Shown here in pieces: positions 25,090-33,533 of a stretch of 64,000 nt of DNA (its first letter is position 1; every line of letters starts with the position of its first letter). The notes below the pieces were generated by a model. It saw nothing but the letters and a program-made list of their open reading frames with translations, was not told the origin of the DNA and did not search any database. This DNA is from an uncultured Peptostreptococcaceae bacterium (lineage in GTDB: Bacteria; Bacillota; Clostridia; Peptostreptococcales; Peptostreptococcaceae): positions 279,236-343,235 of the forward strand of contig CAMTIM010000043.1 in assembly GCA_947072565.1 (NCBI GenBank). Reading direction: 5' to 3'. Made by a program: the position numbers and the translations under genes.

Positions 25090-25815
25090 TTATTTACTTA
25101 ATGCAAAACCTTTTTCTACTTTATGAATATAAGCCAATCTTTCTTTTTTAAAACGCTTGAAATAGCGTCTAGTAGAATGATATCCAACTGCATATCTACC
25201 AGCCTTAGGGTTCCACACTCTATAAGACATCGAAGCCTTTAGGACATTATCATCTTTAACTGTTTTAATTTCTAAATTAATATCTTTATTGATATCCTTA
25301 AACTCATCACTAAAATAAGGCTCAACGAAAAACTCTAAGTCCTCAATCTTACCTTCCCTATATAGCTCTAAGGCAGCAAATCCAAGGTTTTTATGATCTA
25401 AATGTTGACTCTCACACCCAAAAGGAGTAATAGTTCTCACCTTTGCATTTGGATGCATTTCTAAATATACATTTATAATATCCCTAGATTTTTCAATACT
25501 TAATTCACCATCAATTGTTCTATTTTTATATATATGAATATTTTCATACTTCACCCCTAAGTGATTACAACTTTCATAAAATTCTTTATCACGAGCTGAA
25601 ATAAATTCCTCTTCACTTAGCTCATATCTATGTCTTCCAAAATGATGAGGACATATTTTATTATTATTTAAAACCCCTCTAACACTAGATTTTGAGCCAT
25701 CTGTACAAAGTATAACGTGAGTATCACAAAGTTTTGTACTCTCTGATATTCCAATCCCCATGCTTAATACCTCATCGTCTTGATGAGGTGCAAAATATAA
25801 AATTACTTCCTCCAT
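25090..25815 (-). CDS. PIG-L/LmbE family deacetylase
   Basis: A 241-residue zinc-dependent hydrolase of the PIG-L type, which removes acetyl groups from N-acetylglucosaminyl compounds. The metal site is FAPHQDDEVLS (His 11, Asp 13, Asp 14), and CESQHLDHKNL holds the later His. No signal peptide is present, so it is cytoplasmic. It is divergent from the FkbH-like gene, with an inverted repeat between them. The pair stands apart from other glycan genes; the substrate is unknown. Confidence 0.85.
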   Translation of the reverse strand: MEEVILYFAPHQDDEVLSMGIGISESTKLCDTHVILCTDGSKSSVRGVLNNNKICPHHFGRHRYELSEEEFISARDKEFYESCNHLGVKYENIHIYKNRTIDGELSIEKSRDIINVYLEMHPNAKVRTITPFGCESQHLDHKNLGFAALELYREGKIEDLEFFVEPYFSDEFKDINKDINLEIKTVKDDNVLKASMSYRVWNPKAGRYAVGYHSTRRYFKRFKKERLAYIHKVEKGFALSK

Positions 25816-25868
25816 AAAATTCTCCTTTTTCTAACTATCTTCATACAAATTATACCATATACTTACAT

Positions 25869-25923
25869 TTTTACTATCAAATACCAAAGTCTTTATATAT
25901 ATATGCCTGCTTTTATAGTAAAA
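25869..25923. promoter_or_regulatory. Inverted repeat in the divergent PIG-L/FkbH promoter region
   Basis: Nine-base arms TTTTACTAT (25869-25877) and ATAGTAAAA (25915-25923) sit symmetrically between the two genes. They could be an operator for joint control. Confidence 0.4.
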
Positions 25924-25960
25924 TAAATAAGTAATACAACATAATACAAGGAGCAATGAT

Positions 25961-27772
25961 ATGTATCAATATGTATGGTTTAATAAAAATAATTATAAAA
26001 ATCACAGTGAAAAAATTAAAAGTAATAACTTAGACTTTATACAACCTAAAGATATAGAAAACGTAAGAATATCGTATTGGGGAGAACATTGTCTAGAGTG
26101 TGCTGCACCACAGTGCTATGGAAATTGCACTCATTGGGTAGAGCGTTATGACCAGAGATGTCAAAAATTCTTTTATGGAATTTTCGATAACCCAGATTTC
26201 AAAGAATATCCTTTCTCATCAGAGATAACTTTTAGAAAATGGGGGAAATTAGAAACACATATCGATCCTGGAATAGTAGGAATAGATACAGCCCTAAGCT
26301 TAGATAAAGCAAACAAATACCTTAGTAACTTTGTACTTATATTTTCAAAAATACTAAAACCAATAATACCAAACTGTAAATTAAGTCGTGGTATCGAATT
26401 TATCAAATTTAAATTTTCTAAAAACTATAAAAAAGACAACAATCTAGATACAGATACTTTTCTTTTCCAAGCATATTCTTATGATGAAAAAGAATACTCA
26501 CTTCTATTTGATATATTTACAGAAGAAAAAGTAGTATATTTTAGAGAGAAAATAATTATAAAGCCTGGGTTTAATCAAGTTATAATGGATTTAAGTAAGC
26601 ATATAGACTTAAATACGTTTAAAGGACTAGTGAGAGTTTATCCAGAGAATGATTATGAAGCAAACATAGTTATACTATTCTCAGAATTTATAAAACTAAA
26701 AAATAAAGAAAAATATATTAAAAGTAATATAAGTGAAAAACCAGCAGAAAAAGTAAAATGTGTAATATGGGACTTAGATAATACTATTTGGGATGGAATA
26801 TTAATAGAAAGTGATCCTAAATCACTATCTCTAAGGGAAAATGTATTACAAACAATTATAGATCTAGATAACAAAGGTATAATACAAGCAATAGCTAGTA
26901 AAAATAATGAAAATGATGTTTTACCGGTATTACAAAGCTTAGAAATAGACAAGTACTTTGTATATAAACTAATCAATTGGAGTCCAAAGAGTAGTAATAT
27001 AGAGCAATTATCTAAATTATTAAATATAAATATAGATACTTTTGCATTTATAGATGATTCTATTTATGAGCGTAATGAAGTTTTAAGTAAATTCCCATGT
27101 GTCAGACTATATAATGAAAATGAAATAGCTAACTTGTTGACTTTACCAGAATTTGATGTAGAGGTTACAGAAGATAGTAAAAAGCGTAGAGAAATGTATC
27201 AAACTGAAATCAAAAGAAAAAATATAAAAATTAATTATGCTGGAAGTAACATTGAATTTTTAAAACAGTGTGAAATTGAAATTGATATCTCTACTCCAGA
27301 TGACGAAAAAACTATCACAAGAAGTTATGAATTAGTTCAAAGAACAAATCAACTTAACCTTTCTGGAAATAAGTATTCTAAAGAAGATTTCTTTGAAAAG
27401 ATAAAAAATGAAAAAGAAACTTCATTTATAGTAAACTGCAAAGATAAATTTGGTGTATACGGACAAGTCGGATACTTTACAATAGAGTTTATTGGAAATA
27501 ATTTATGTGTTACTGAATTTGCTATGTCTTGTAGAGTTGCTGGAAAATACGTTGAAAGTGCTTTAATCAATTGGTTAATAGAACACTTCAAAGATAATAA
27601 TTTTGAATCTATAGTATTTAAAGGAGTCAATAATTCTAAAAACAAGTTACTTATAGATACTCTAACTAATATTGGTATGAAGGATGAAAGCACAGATAAA
27701 GATAATTTATTATTAAAAATTTCTTGTTCTTCTAAGTCTTCTAACTATGATATTGTGAAAGTAAATAGTTAA
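25961..27772 (+). CDS. FkbH-like HAD-IIIC protein with N-terminal Cys-cluster domain
   Basis: A 603-residue three-part protein. The N-terminus has a Cys cluster (C44-x2-C47-x4-C52-x3-C56, and C67) in WGEHCLECAAPQCYGNC, likely to bind a metal or Fe-S cluster. Residues about 80-260 have no family I recognise. The HAD-IIIC domain starts at about 266 with WDLDNTIWDG (nucleophile D271, D273), later FIDDS. The C-terminal third (about 430-590) looks like the GNAT-type half of FkbH proteins. FkbH enzymes load glyceryl groups onto carrier proteins, but no carrier protein gene is here. AAGGAG precedes the ATG. Confidence 0.8.
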   Translation: MYQYVWFNKNNYKNHSEKIKSNNLDFIQPKDIENVRISYWGEHCLECAAPQCYGNCTHWVERYDQRCQKFFYGIFDNPDFKEYPFSSEITFRKWGKLETHIDPGIVGIDTALSLDKANKYLSNFVLIFSKILKPIIPNCKLSRGIEFIKFKFSKNYKKDNNLDTDTFLFQAYSYDEKEYSLLFDIFTEEKVVYFREKIIIKPGFNQVIMDLSKHIDLNTFKGLVRVYPENDYEANIVILFSEFIKLKNKEKYIKSNISEKPAEKVKCVIWDLDNTIWDGILIESDPKSLSLRENVLQTIIDLDNKGIIQAIASKNNENDVLPVLQSLEIDKYFVYKLINWSPKSSNIEQLSKLLNINIDTFAFIDDSIYERNEVLSKFPCVRLYNENEIANLLTLPEFDVEVTEDSKKRREMYQTEIKRKNIKINYAGSNIEFLKQCEIEIDISTPDDEKTITRSYELVQRTNQLNLSGNKYSKEDFFEKIKNEKETSFIVNCKDKFGVYGQVGYFTIEFIGNNLCVTEFAMSCRVAGKYVESALINWLIEHFKDNNFESIVFKGVNNSKNKLLIDTLTNIGMKDESTDKDNLLLKISCSSKSSNYDIVKVNS

Positions 27773-27797
27773 TATTATTAACTATTTACTTTCTTCA
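27755..27797 (+). terminator. Hairpin spanning the FkbH-like stop codon
   Basis: Arms GTAAATAGTTAAT and ATTAACTATTTAC, extended by GAAA/TTTC, form a long stem containing the TAA stop at 27770-27772, with T-rich sequence after it. It probably terminates transcription from both sides. Confidence 0.6.
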
Positions 27798-27869
27798 CTA
27801 TATATCCAAAAGCTACAAACCACAATTTCAAGTAACAAATTTAATTATCATGCCTGTTTAATTATTTCG

Positions 27870-28124
27870 CTATACACTTTCACTAGCTATATTTTTAAGT
27901 TGATTCACACTAATACCATACTCACAAGCCAACCCAATCGCATTTACACCATTATATCTTTTTACAATCTCCCTATTTCTGCTACTTCTAATAGCACTAC
28001 TATATGTAGGTATGTACACATTATTTCCACCGTACAACTTAGTAACCTCCAAAAACCTATCCTCACCAATAATCTCAAGCAAAGCATCTAACTTATCACT
28101 AACCTCTAAATTTTCAATTTTCAT
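27870..28124 (-). CDS. Mor-type transcriptional activator
   Basis: An 84-residue protein from the ATG at 28124 (MKIENLEVSDKL); AAGGAGGG 7 nt upstream decides this start over a longer frame. It shows the Mor/C activator pattern: an N-terminal dimer part with YGGNNVYIPTYSS, then RNREIVKRYNGVNAIGLACEYGISVNQLKNI as helix-turn-helix. Mor proteins activate phage middle genes. A paralogue is at 29478-29732. It is divergent from the DUF1659 gene and may control it. Confidence 0.75.
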   Translation of the reverse strand: MKIENLEVSDKLDALLEIIGEDRFLEVTKLYGGNNVYIPTYSSAIRSSRNREIVKRYNGVNAIGLACEYGISVNQLKNIASESV

Positions 28125-28312
28125 AACCCATCCCTCCTTATACCTTAATAGTACCCCCCATTCAAACCAACTTTCTACAAAACTATTTTTAAAAATACTT
28201 TCATCATAAACATTGAACAATTCCTTTAGCACTACAGATTAAACCTAGCTAGTACTATATAACTATAGAAAGGCAAGAGCCTTACTAAAAAATTTAAAAG
28301 GGGGAATTTAAA

Positions 28313-28537
28313 ATGTCAGTAGTAGTAACTAAAAATCCATCAGGATTAAAAATGAGATTTGAATGTGGGAAGGATGAGTTAACAGGTAAGCTTAAAATGA
28401 GAAACAAAACTTACCCAAATGTAAAAGCAGATGCAACAGATGAAGATGTTCATGCAGTAGGACTTGCACTAGCATCACTTCAAGCAAACAACTTAGTTGA
28501 AATAGCTAAAATTGATAACTCAACATTATCATTATAA
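28313..28537 (+). CDS. DUF1659 family protein
   Basis: A 74-residue cytoplasmic protein that fits DUF1659 (SVVVTKNPSGLKMRFECG, then YPNVKADATDEDVHAVGLALASLQ). Its function is not known. GGGGG precedes the ATG. It is followed by DUF2922 and YvrJ genes in the common Firmicute order, so the three probably act together. Confidence 0.8.
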   Translation: MSVVVTKNPSGLKMRFECGKDELTGKLKMRNKTYPNVKADATDEDVHAVGLALASLQANNLVEIAKIDNSTLSL

Positions 28538-28593
28538 AAATGGCTAAAAATTACTAAAATTTAAATTATAAAATTAAAAGGGGGATAAATTTC

Positions 28594-28821
28594 ATGGAAA
28601 TGAAAAAAAGATTATTAATGACTTTTAAAACTACAGGAGACAAAAAAATATCTATAGGGGTAGACTCACCTAAAGATGATCTAGGCGAAAATGATATAAA
28701 GGCGGCTATGGAAACTATACTTTCAAACAACATATTTGCACCTGGTGGAGAAAGCTTAGTTTCATTAATTGAAGCAAAAGTTGTTGTAACTGACACTACT
28801 GAATTTGACTTAGTATTATAA
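28594..28821 (+). CDS. DUF2922 family protein
   Basis: A 75-residue protein of DUF2922 type (KRLLMTFKTTGDKKISIGVD, LGENDIKAAMETILSNNIF, ending EFDLVL). The function is unknown; it is usually found beside DUF1659. A ribosome site AAAAGGGGG lies upstream. No signal peptide or membrane helix. Confidence 0.8.
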   Translation: MEMKKRLLMTFKTTGDKKISIGVDSPKDDLGENDIKAAMETILSNNIFAPGGESLVSLIEAKVVVTDTTEFDLVL

Positions 28822-28836
28822 TATAAGGATATTATT

Positions 28837-28983
28837 ATAGATACTAACTTACAAACTCTAATAGCAAATGTAGGTTTTCCAATCACTCTATCTATGTATT
28901 TACTAATTAGAATAGAAGGAAAACTATCTAAGCTAACAGATAGTATAAATGAGCTATCTAAAAATATATTAAACATTAAGTAA
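28837..28983 (+). CDS. YvrJ family small protein with a non-AUG start
   Basis: A 48-codon frame with the YvrJ pattern: LQTLIANVGFPITLSMYLLIRIEGKLSKL, then a short amphipathic tail. One membrane helix is likely. No ATG, GTG or TTG is present where the family begins; AAGGA at 28825-28829 lies 7 nt before an ATA codon (28837), with ATT codons just before it. I therefore propose initiation at ATA or ATT. The stop TAA is followed by a strong terminator. It completes the DUF1659-DUF2922-YvrJ set. Confidence 0.7.
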   Translation: MDTNLQTLIANVGFPITLSMYLLIRIEGKLSKLTDSINELSKNILNIK

Positions 28984-28990
28984 CAAATAA

Positions 28991-29034
28991 GGAGTAAGCT
29001 AAAATGGTTTAATCATTTTAGCTTACTCCTTTTT
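28991..29034 (+). terminator. Terminator after the YvrJ gene
   Basis: A perfect 16-bp stem GGAGTAAGCTAAAATG and complement with a short loop and T-run; also works for the convergent gene at 29059-29385. Confidence 0.85.
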
Positions 29035-29058
29035 ATAATCCGCTCAATTTATCTATAT

Positions 29059-29385
29059 TTATTGCATTAATTTCTTCATATCTATTATATCGTTCCAGTT
29101 TTTAGCAGTTATACCTTCAACAGCATTTAAATTAACTCTTATGTTTTTAACTTCTCCGCTTAAATGTGCTACTTCATTTTCTATTTTATCTAATTTAGCA
29201 AAATGTACATCTTTAGCACTTTCTAAAGCTCTTAATATTTGAGTATTTTCCTTCTGTTGAACATCTATACTATCTACCTTCAATTCTAAGCTATCTACCT
29301 TTATCTCTAAACGATCTACTTTATCTGTTAAATTATCCATTTTCGAATTCATTCGTTGTAATAATTCTAGTATCTTATCATCCAT
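29059..29385 (-). CDS. Small coiled-coil protein
   Basis: A 108-residue protein from the ATG at 29385 (MDDKILELLQRM), chosen because GGGAG lies 9 nt upstream. It is almost entirely heptad repeats (VDRLEIKVDSLELKVDSIDV), so it should form a long coiled coil. No catalytic motif. Similar proteins are often found in phages and near phage regulators. Function not known. Confidence 0.65.
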   Translation of the reverse strand: MDDKILELLQRMNSKMDNLTDKVDRLEIKVDSLELKVDSIDVQQKENTQILRALESAKDVHFAKLDKIENEVAHLSGEVKNIRVNLNAVEGITAKNWNDIIDMKKLMQ

Positions 29386-29477
29386 ATGTAACATCTCCCT
29401 CTAAACTTAATAATACCTTAATTATATCATTATAAATTTCAACAAACAATGTTTTCCATTATATTCCTGATGCATAA

Positions 29478-29732
29478 CTAACCCTTTATAATATTTTTTA
29501 CTTGCTCTCTTGTAATACCAAATTCCTTAGCAATATTTTTTATGTTATATCCATCATACATGGCCCTAATCTTCCTATTTCTACTACATCTAAGTACACT
29601 ACTTTTCTTTGGAAAATAAATTGAATCTCCTCCAAACTTATCACAAATATCAATAAACTTATCTATCCCTATAAAATCCACAAAACCAACTAATTCCTCC
29701 GAAAAATCCTCTAATATAACATCTTCATACAT
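29478..29732 (-). CDS. Mor-type transcriptional activator
   Basis: An 84-residue paralogue of the gene at 27870-28124: FGGDSIYFPKKSS, then RNRKIRAMYDGYNIKNIAKEFGITREQVKNIIKG. It starts 11 bp after the DnaB-like gene ends, so it is probably the last gene of the replication operon. Target genes are unknown; the DUF1659 cluster between the two Mor copies is one option. Confidence 0.78.
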   Translation of the reverse strand: MYEDVILEDFSEELVGFVDFIGIDKFIDICDKFGGDSIYFPKKSSVLRCSRNRKIRAMYDGYNIKNIAKEFGITREQVKNIIKG

Positions 29733-29743
29733 AAAAAGCCCCC

Positions 29744-31045
29744 CTAATAATTTATATATTGAAAATGTAACCTTGGACCATTATAACAATAATGCCTAAA
29801 CCCAGTTTCGCCGTCCCTACATTTAGCAACAATCAAATCAACTAACTTAATACCCTTTTTCTTAGCACCCAATATACTTTCCTTGCTCTTATTTATATCC
29901 TTAACAGCCTCATCAAAATCACCAAACACAGGCTCGTGAATATACACAACATTATTACTATCATGAAAAATTGCCTTACTATCTCTCATAGGTCGCTCAC
30001 CCCATGGTCTCAAATCCTTCATCTCATCATTTAACTGACTAAGCTGAATAAGTGGAATATCAAAGTCTAGAGTAATATTTTTAAGCTCCCTTGATAAAGT
30101 AGCCACTTCTCTTTCCCTGTTTTGCATATTTCCCTCAACACTCATAAGTTGAATATAATCAACAATAACTAAATCAGGCCTTAATGTCCTAATTCTCTTT
30201 CTAAGCGCACTAATAGTACTAATCCTATCATTTATATAAATCAAATTACTACTATTAAAGTCAGCCATAACCCTTAAAATACTCTGCCAACTTTCTTCAT
30301 CTAAATCCTTATTTTTCATAGACTTTGTACTTACGCCAGTTCTTTTGGTGATATTTCTCATAAAAACTTGTTCGTTACTCATTTCCCTACTTATAAACAG
30401 CACTTTCTTCTTTTGTTCCATACAATTTAACATAATCTGCAAAGCCAAGGCAGTTTTTCCCACCCCACTTCGAGCAGCAATAGTCGTAAGTTCTCCCTTA
30501 AACAAACCACCTATTATATCATCTAAAAATTTGACACCAAACCTTATTCCGATTTCTTCATTATTTCCCAAGAAATCTAATATTCTTTCACAAATAGAAG
30601 TCACACTATCATCATTTTCTACATAACCTTCATTCAAAATCTTTTGCATCCTATTATCAAAATTATATATTATAGAATTAATTTCACCTTCATCACCTAA
30701 TGCTTGAAAAAGACTAGTACAATTTTTAATAATTTCACGTCTTAAATACTTATCTTTTAAAATTCCTATATGAGTATCTATAGATAAACACTGGCTCATC
30801 GCTGCTAGATTGCTCAAATAACTAACATTAATGCCAGTGTCCTCACTAATTTTAGCACTTATAGTTTGAATATCTAAACTCATCTTTTCTTTATGTAAAT
30901 ATTTCATAGTATTTAAAATATGCTTATTGTAACTAACAGTAAACATATCATCCCTCAACTCATCAAGCTTATATCCCAAAGACTCATCAACTATGAAACT
31001 TCCTAATATACTTTGTTCTATATTTATAGCCTCAAAATTTTTCAT
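29744..31045 (-). CDS. Phage-type DnaB replicative helicase
   Basis: A 433-residue hexameric helicase: an N-terminal DnaB domain (NIEQSILGSFIVDESL), Walker A ARSGVGKTALALQ near residue 190, the RecA-like block LVIVDYIQLM and the arginine-finger region REREVATLSRELK. It is slightly shorter than the usual chromosomal DnaB, and its neighbours (phage replication initiator, XRE repressor, Mor) mark it as part of a mobile replication module. All core motifs look intact. Confidence 0.87.
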   Translation of the reverse strand: MKNFEAINIEQSILGSFIVDESLGYKLDELRDDMFTVSYNKHILNTMKYLHKEKMSLDIQTISAKISEDTGINVSYLSNLAAMSQCLSIDTHIGILKDKYLRREIIKNCTSLFQALGDEGEINSIIYNFDNRMQKILNEGYVENDDSVTSICERILDFLGNNEEIGIRFGVKFLDDIIGGLFKGELTTIAARSGVGKTALALQIMLNCMEQKKKVLFISREMSNEQVFMRNITKRTGVSTKSMKNKDLDEESWQSILRVMADFNSSNLIYINDRISTISALRKRIRTLRPDLVIVDYIQLMSVEGNMQNREREVATLSRELKNITLDFDIPLIQLSQLNDEMKDLRPWGERPMRDSKAIFHDSNNVVYIHEPVFGDFDEAVKDINKSKESILGAKKKGIKLVDLIVAKCRDGETGFRHYCYNGPRLHFQYINY

Positions 31046-31133
31046 AGCATATATTCCCCTTAAACTAAATTTATAATTTTATGGTAGATGGTTAATTATA
31101 AGTTTCGTTTAAGCTACCCTCTTTTAATAATCT

Positions 31134-31895
31134 CTAAAAATCAAAATTCATATCCCATATTTCAGTTTTTTCATCACTTTTTATAACTACTTCATTCAAA
31201 TATCCCTCAAACTTATTGCTAAATAAAGTCTCTGGTCTTAAAAACTTTTGCATATCACTATACATCCATTGAGAAACCTTAATATCTATCACACTATAAA
31301 AATCATCCTCACAAAATCCTTCCTTAACCCTAGCATTTATAAAACTCTTAGTTTTTTGAGTAGTAGCTTTAAAATTCTTATTTGTTTTTTTATTCAAATA
31401 AGCAACTACCACAGTATATATACTATCTTTATTTAATTCTCTTTTTATGTTCTCTTTTTTAGAATTATCAATATCCATACCAGACTTAGCTTCAATCAGC
31501 TTACCAATATATTTTTTACCCATATTACAATCACTATCTTTTTCTATATCACAATCTATATCATAGTCTATACCACTCTCCTTATCATATTTATCATCGC
31601 TTGTAACATATTCATATAAAGAATAACCCCTAGCACAACTTGCCTTGCTTATACTTTTTATAATCCCAAGCTTTTCAAACTCACCTATCATCCTCTGAGC
31701 TTTCCCATGTGATAAACTCAAATCTTTCATAACAGTACTCACAGTCAAGCTAAATTGATTCTTTGGAAACTCATTTTTTATTCGGTTTAGATTCTCTTTT
31801 CTCATAATATAATGATTAAATCTAATCCTATCAATATCCTTATCAACATCAAACTTTAACACCTTAGTATTCATTTTATTAAAACAATATCCCAT
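31134..31895 (-). CDS. Phage replisome organiser with conserved phage C-terminal domain
   Basis: A 253-residue protein starting MGYCFNKM at 31895, where GGGGG lies 6 nt upstream. Residues about 45-85 form a winged-helix (LTVSTVMKDLSLSHGKAQRMIGEFEKLGII). An acidic linker follows, then the phage C-terminal domain (VVAYLNKKTNKNFKATTQKT ... FLRPETLFSNKFEGYL). Such proteins open the origin and load the DnaB-like helicase encoded next to it. Confidence 0.82.
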   Translation of the reverse strand: MGYCFNKMNTKVLKFDVDKDIDRIRFNHYIMRKENLNRIKNEFPKNQFSLTVSTVMKDLSLSHGKAQRMIGEFEKLGIIKSISKASCARGYSLYEYVTSDDKYDKESGIDYDIDCDIEKDSDCNMGKKYIGKLIEAKSGMDIDNSKKENIKRELNKDSIYTVVVAYLNKKTNKNFKATTQKTKSFINARVKEGFCEDDFYSVIDIKVSQWMYSDMQKFLRPETLFSNKFEGYLNEVVIKSDEKTEIWDMNFDF

Positions 31896-31952
31896 ATAAT
31901 TCCCCCACATACCATAGCTCTGAGCTAATATTTGTGACTCTATACTATGAAT

Positions 31953-31966
31953 AATAGTCCACTATT
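31953..31966. promoter_or_regulatory. Candidate operator of the XRE repressor
   Basis: Arms AATAGT and ACTATT with CC between them form a short inverted repeat in the space between the divergent replication operon and the XRE gene, as expected for a repressor site. Confidence 0.45.
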
Positions 31967-32091
31967 GGTTTATTTTCAACAATTTTCAATAAAATTTCTC
32001 TATAATTTTGTTTTTTAGTTTACTTTTGTAAAACATTCTACTATACTTTAGTTATGGATAGATGGATTAATTATAGTGGGGTGAGTTAGGT

Positions 32092-32460
32092 ATGATTTTT
32101 GGACAAAGATTTAAACAATTAAGAATTGAAAAAGGATTAAAACAACAACAATTAGCAGATGATTTTAACAACATATATGGACATACATTATCAAAATCAT
32201 CAATATCACAATATGAACACGGAAAAAAAAGACCCGAAACTGGATCACTTAGAAACTTAGCATTGTATTTTAATGTTTCTATAGATTATCTACTTGGAGT
32301 AAGTGAGGATAGAGAAATTTATTCTCCTAGCGAAAAACCCGATTTACAAACTGAGGTTATGACTTACGTTGATAATTTTTTTGGTGATGATAGTATCGAT
32401 CGAGATAAAAAAGACGAGGTTTTAAAAAAAATACTACAAATATATACTTCAACATTATAA
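32092..32460 (+). CDS. XRE-family (cI-like) repressor
   Basis: A 122-residue protein with an N-terminal HTH_3 domain (FKQLRIEKGLKQQQLADDF ... LSKSSISQYEHGKKRPE ... LALYFNVSIDYLLGV, residues 7-70) and a short acidic C-terminal part. It is divergent from the replication operon, the usual place for a phage repressor. No peptidase domain, so it is not LexA-like. Confidence 0.85.
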   Translation: MIFGQRFKQLRIEKGLKQQQLADDFNNIYGHTLSKSSISQYEHGKKRPETGSLRNLALYFNVSIDYLLGVSEDREIYSPSEKPDLQTEVMTYVDNFFGDDSIDRDKKDEVLKKILQIYTSTL

Positions 32461-32623
32461 GTTAATTACATTTTTAGATATTTGTTAGCTTTCTAATATA
32501 TTGTCAAATTCTCAGTAATATATTGTGTTCATTCTTTTGTTAAATTAATTTTTTATTTTACGTTCATTTATCATATCTATACAACTTTATAGTTACCTAT
32601 TATTTTTTATAGGGGGTATTTTT

Positions 32624-32821
32624 ATGATATATAATATATTAGATAGATTCAACATAGAGAGTAACAAGGGAAAGGATCATTCTAATATGGACCATTCTGA
32701 TAAAGTGATTGCACTAGCTGATAGTGTACTTACAAGCGATAAACTTAGTAGTTTAGAGAAAAAAACTCTTTGTCTAGAAATTATTAGTTCTTCGCAAAAA
32801 TTTGATAAAGAGATTAAATAG
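32624..32821 (+). CDS. Small hypothetical protein
   Basis: A 65-residue hydrophilic protein (MIYNILDRFNIESNKG...), with GGGGG 10 nt before the ATG and a terminator after it. The C-terminal half is helical (DKVIALADSVLTSDKLSSLEKKTLCLEII). I do not recognise a family. It may belong to the phage-derived segment. Confidence 0.55.
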   Translation: MIYNILDRFNIESNKGKDHSNMDHSDKVIALADSVLTSDKLSSLEKKTLCLEIISSSQKFDKEIK

Positions 32822-32832
32822 ATTTGAATTTA

Positions 32833-32863
32833 AAATAGCCCTTCATATATTGAAGGGCTATTT
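32833..32863. terminator. Bidirectional terminator
   Basis: Perfect 13-bp stem AAATAGCCCTTCA/TGAAGGGCTATTT between two convergent genes. Confidence 0.85.
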
Positions 32864-32876
32864 GTAGTATGTATTA

Positions 32877-33482
32877 TTAACTTTTCGCTTTATTTTTTCT
32901 GTGTCTAAATATTAAATACCCAATAGAACCTACAACTATTGTAACTATCAATACATTAGAATAGTTTTTCAAAATAGTAGATATTAAGCCCATATTGTTA
33001 CCTAATATATATCCAATAAATATAAGGATAGTATTCCAAACAGCTATACCAATCCCCGAATAAATCGAAAATTCAACTACATTCATCTTAGTTACTCCCG
33101 CTACTATTGATATAAACGTTCTTGCTAGTGGTACTAGCCTAGATAACATCACAGAAATCTTTTCATATTTTGCTAACCATCTATATGATGCTTTTATTGA
33201 TTTTTTGGTCTTAGGATATTTATTTTTTATTAGTGCTAATAATGGTTGCCCAAACTTGTACCCCAAATAATAATTAATTATCGATCCAAACAAACCACCT
33301 AGTATTGATGCTATTATTACTAAGCTTAGGCTCATATCAAATTTAAGTGCTAATATTCCTACTAGTGGTAGTACTAATTCACTAGGTAGTGGAGCATTTG
33401 CATATTCTAGCGCAACTATAATAAATATACTTACTATTCCGTAGTTTTTTATAAACTCTTCTATTAATAAACTTATTTCCAT
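32877..33482 (-). CDS. DedA family membrane protein
   Basis: A 201-residue protein with about five hydrophobic segments and DedA motifs: NAPLPSELVLPLVG near the N-terminus, GSIINYYLGYKFGQPL and SRLVPLARTFISIVAGVTKM. DedA proteins include undecaprenyl phosphate recyclers, which would suit the lipid-carrier demand of the polysaccharide operons next to it. That link is inferred. Confidence 0.87.
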   Translation of the reverse strand: MEISLLIEEFIKNYGIVSIFIIVALEYANAPLPSELVLPLVGILALKFDMSLSLVIIASILGGLFGSIINYYLGYKFGQPLLALIKNKYPKTKKSIKASYRWLAKYEKISVMLSRLVPLARTFISIVAGVTKMNVVEFSIYSGIGIAVWNTILIFIGYILGNNMGLISTILKNYSNVLIVTIVVGSIGYLIFRHRKNKAKS

Positions 33483-33533
33483 TTGAACCTCATTTCTAAC
33501 ATAAATGCGCCTCTTATTTTTTTAAATTATCGC

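Noticed and set aside
27349..27693. Minus-strand frame of 114 codons inside the FkbH-like gene
   Set aside because: It is antisense to a clearly coding region with conserved domains and has no ribosome site.
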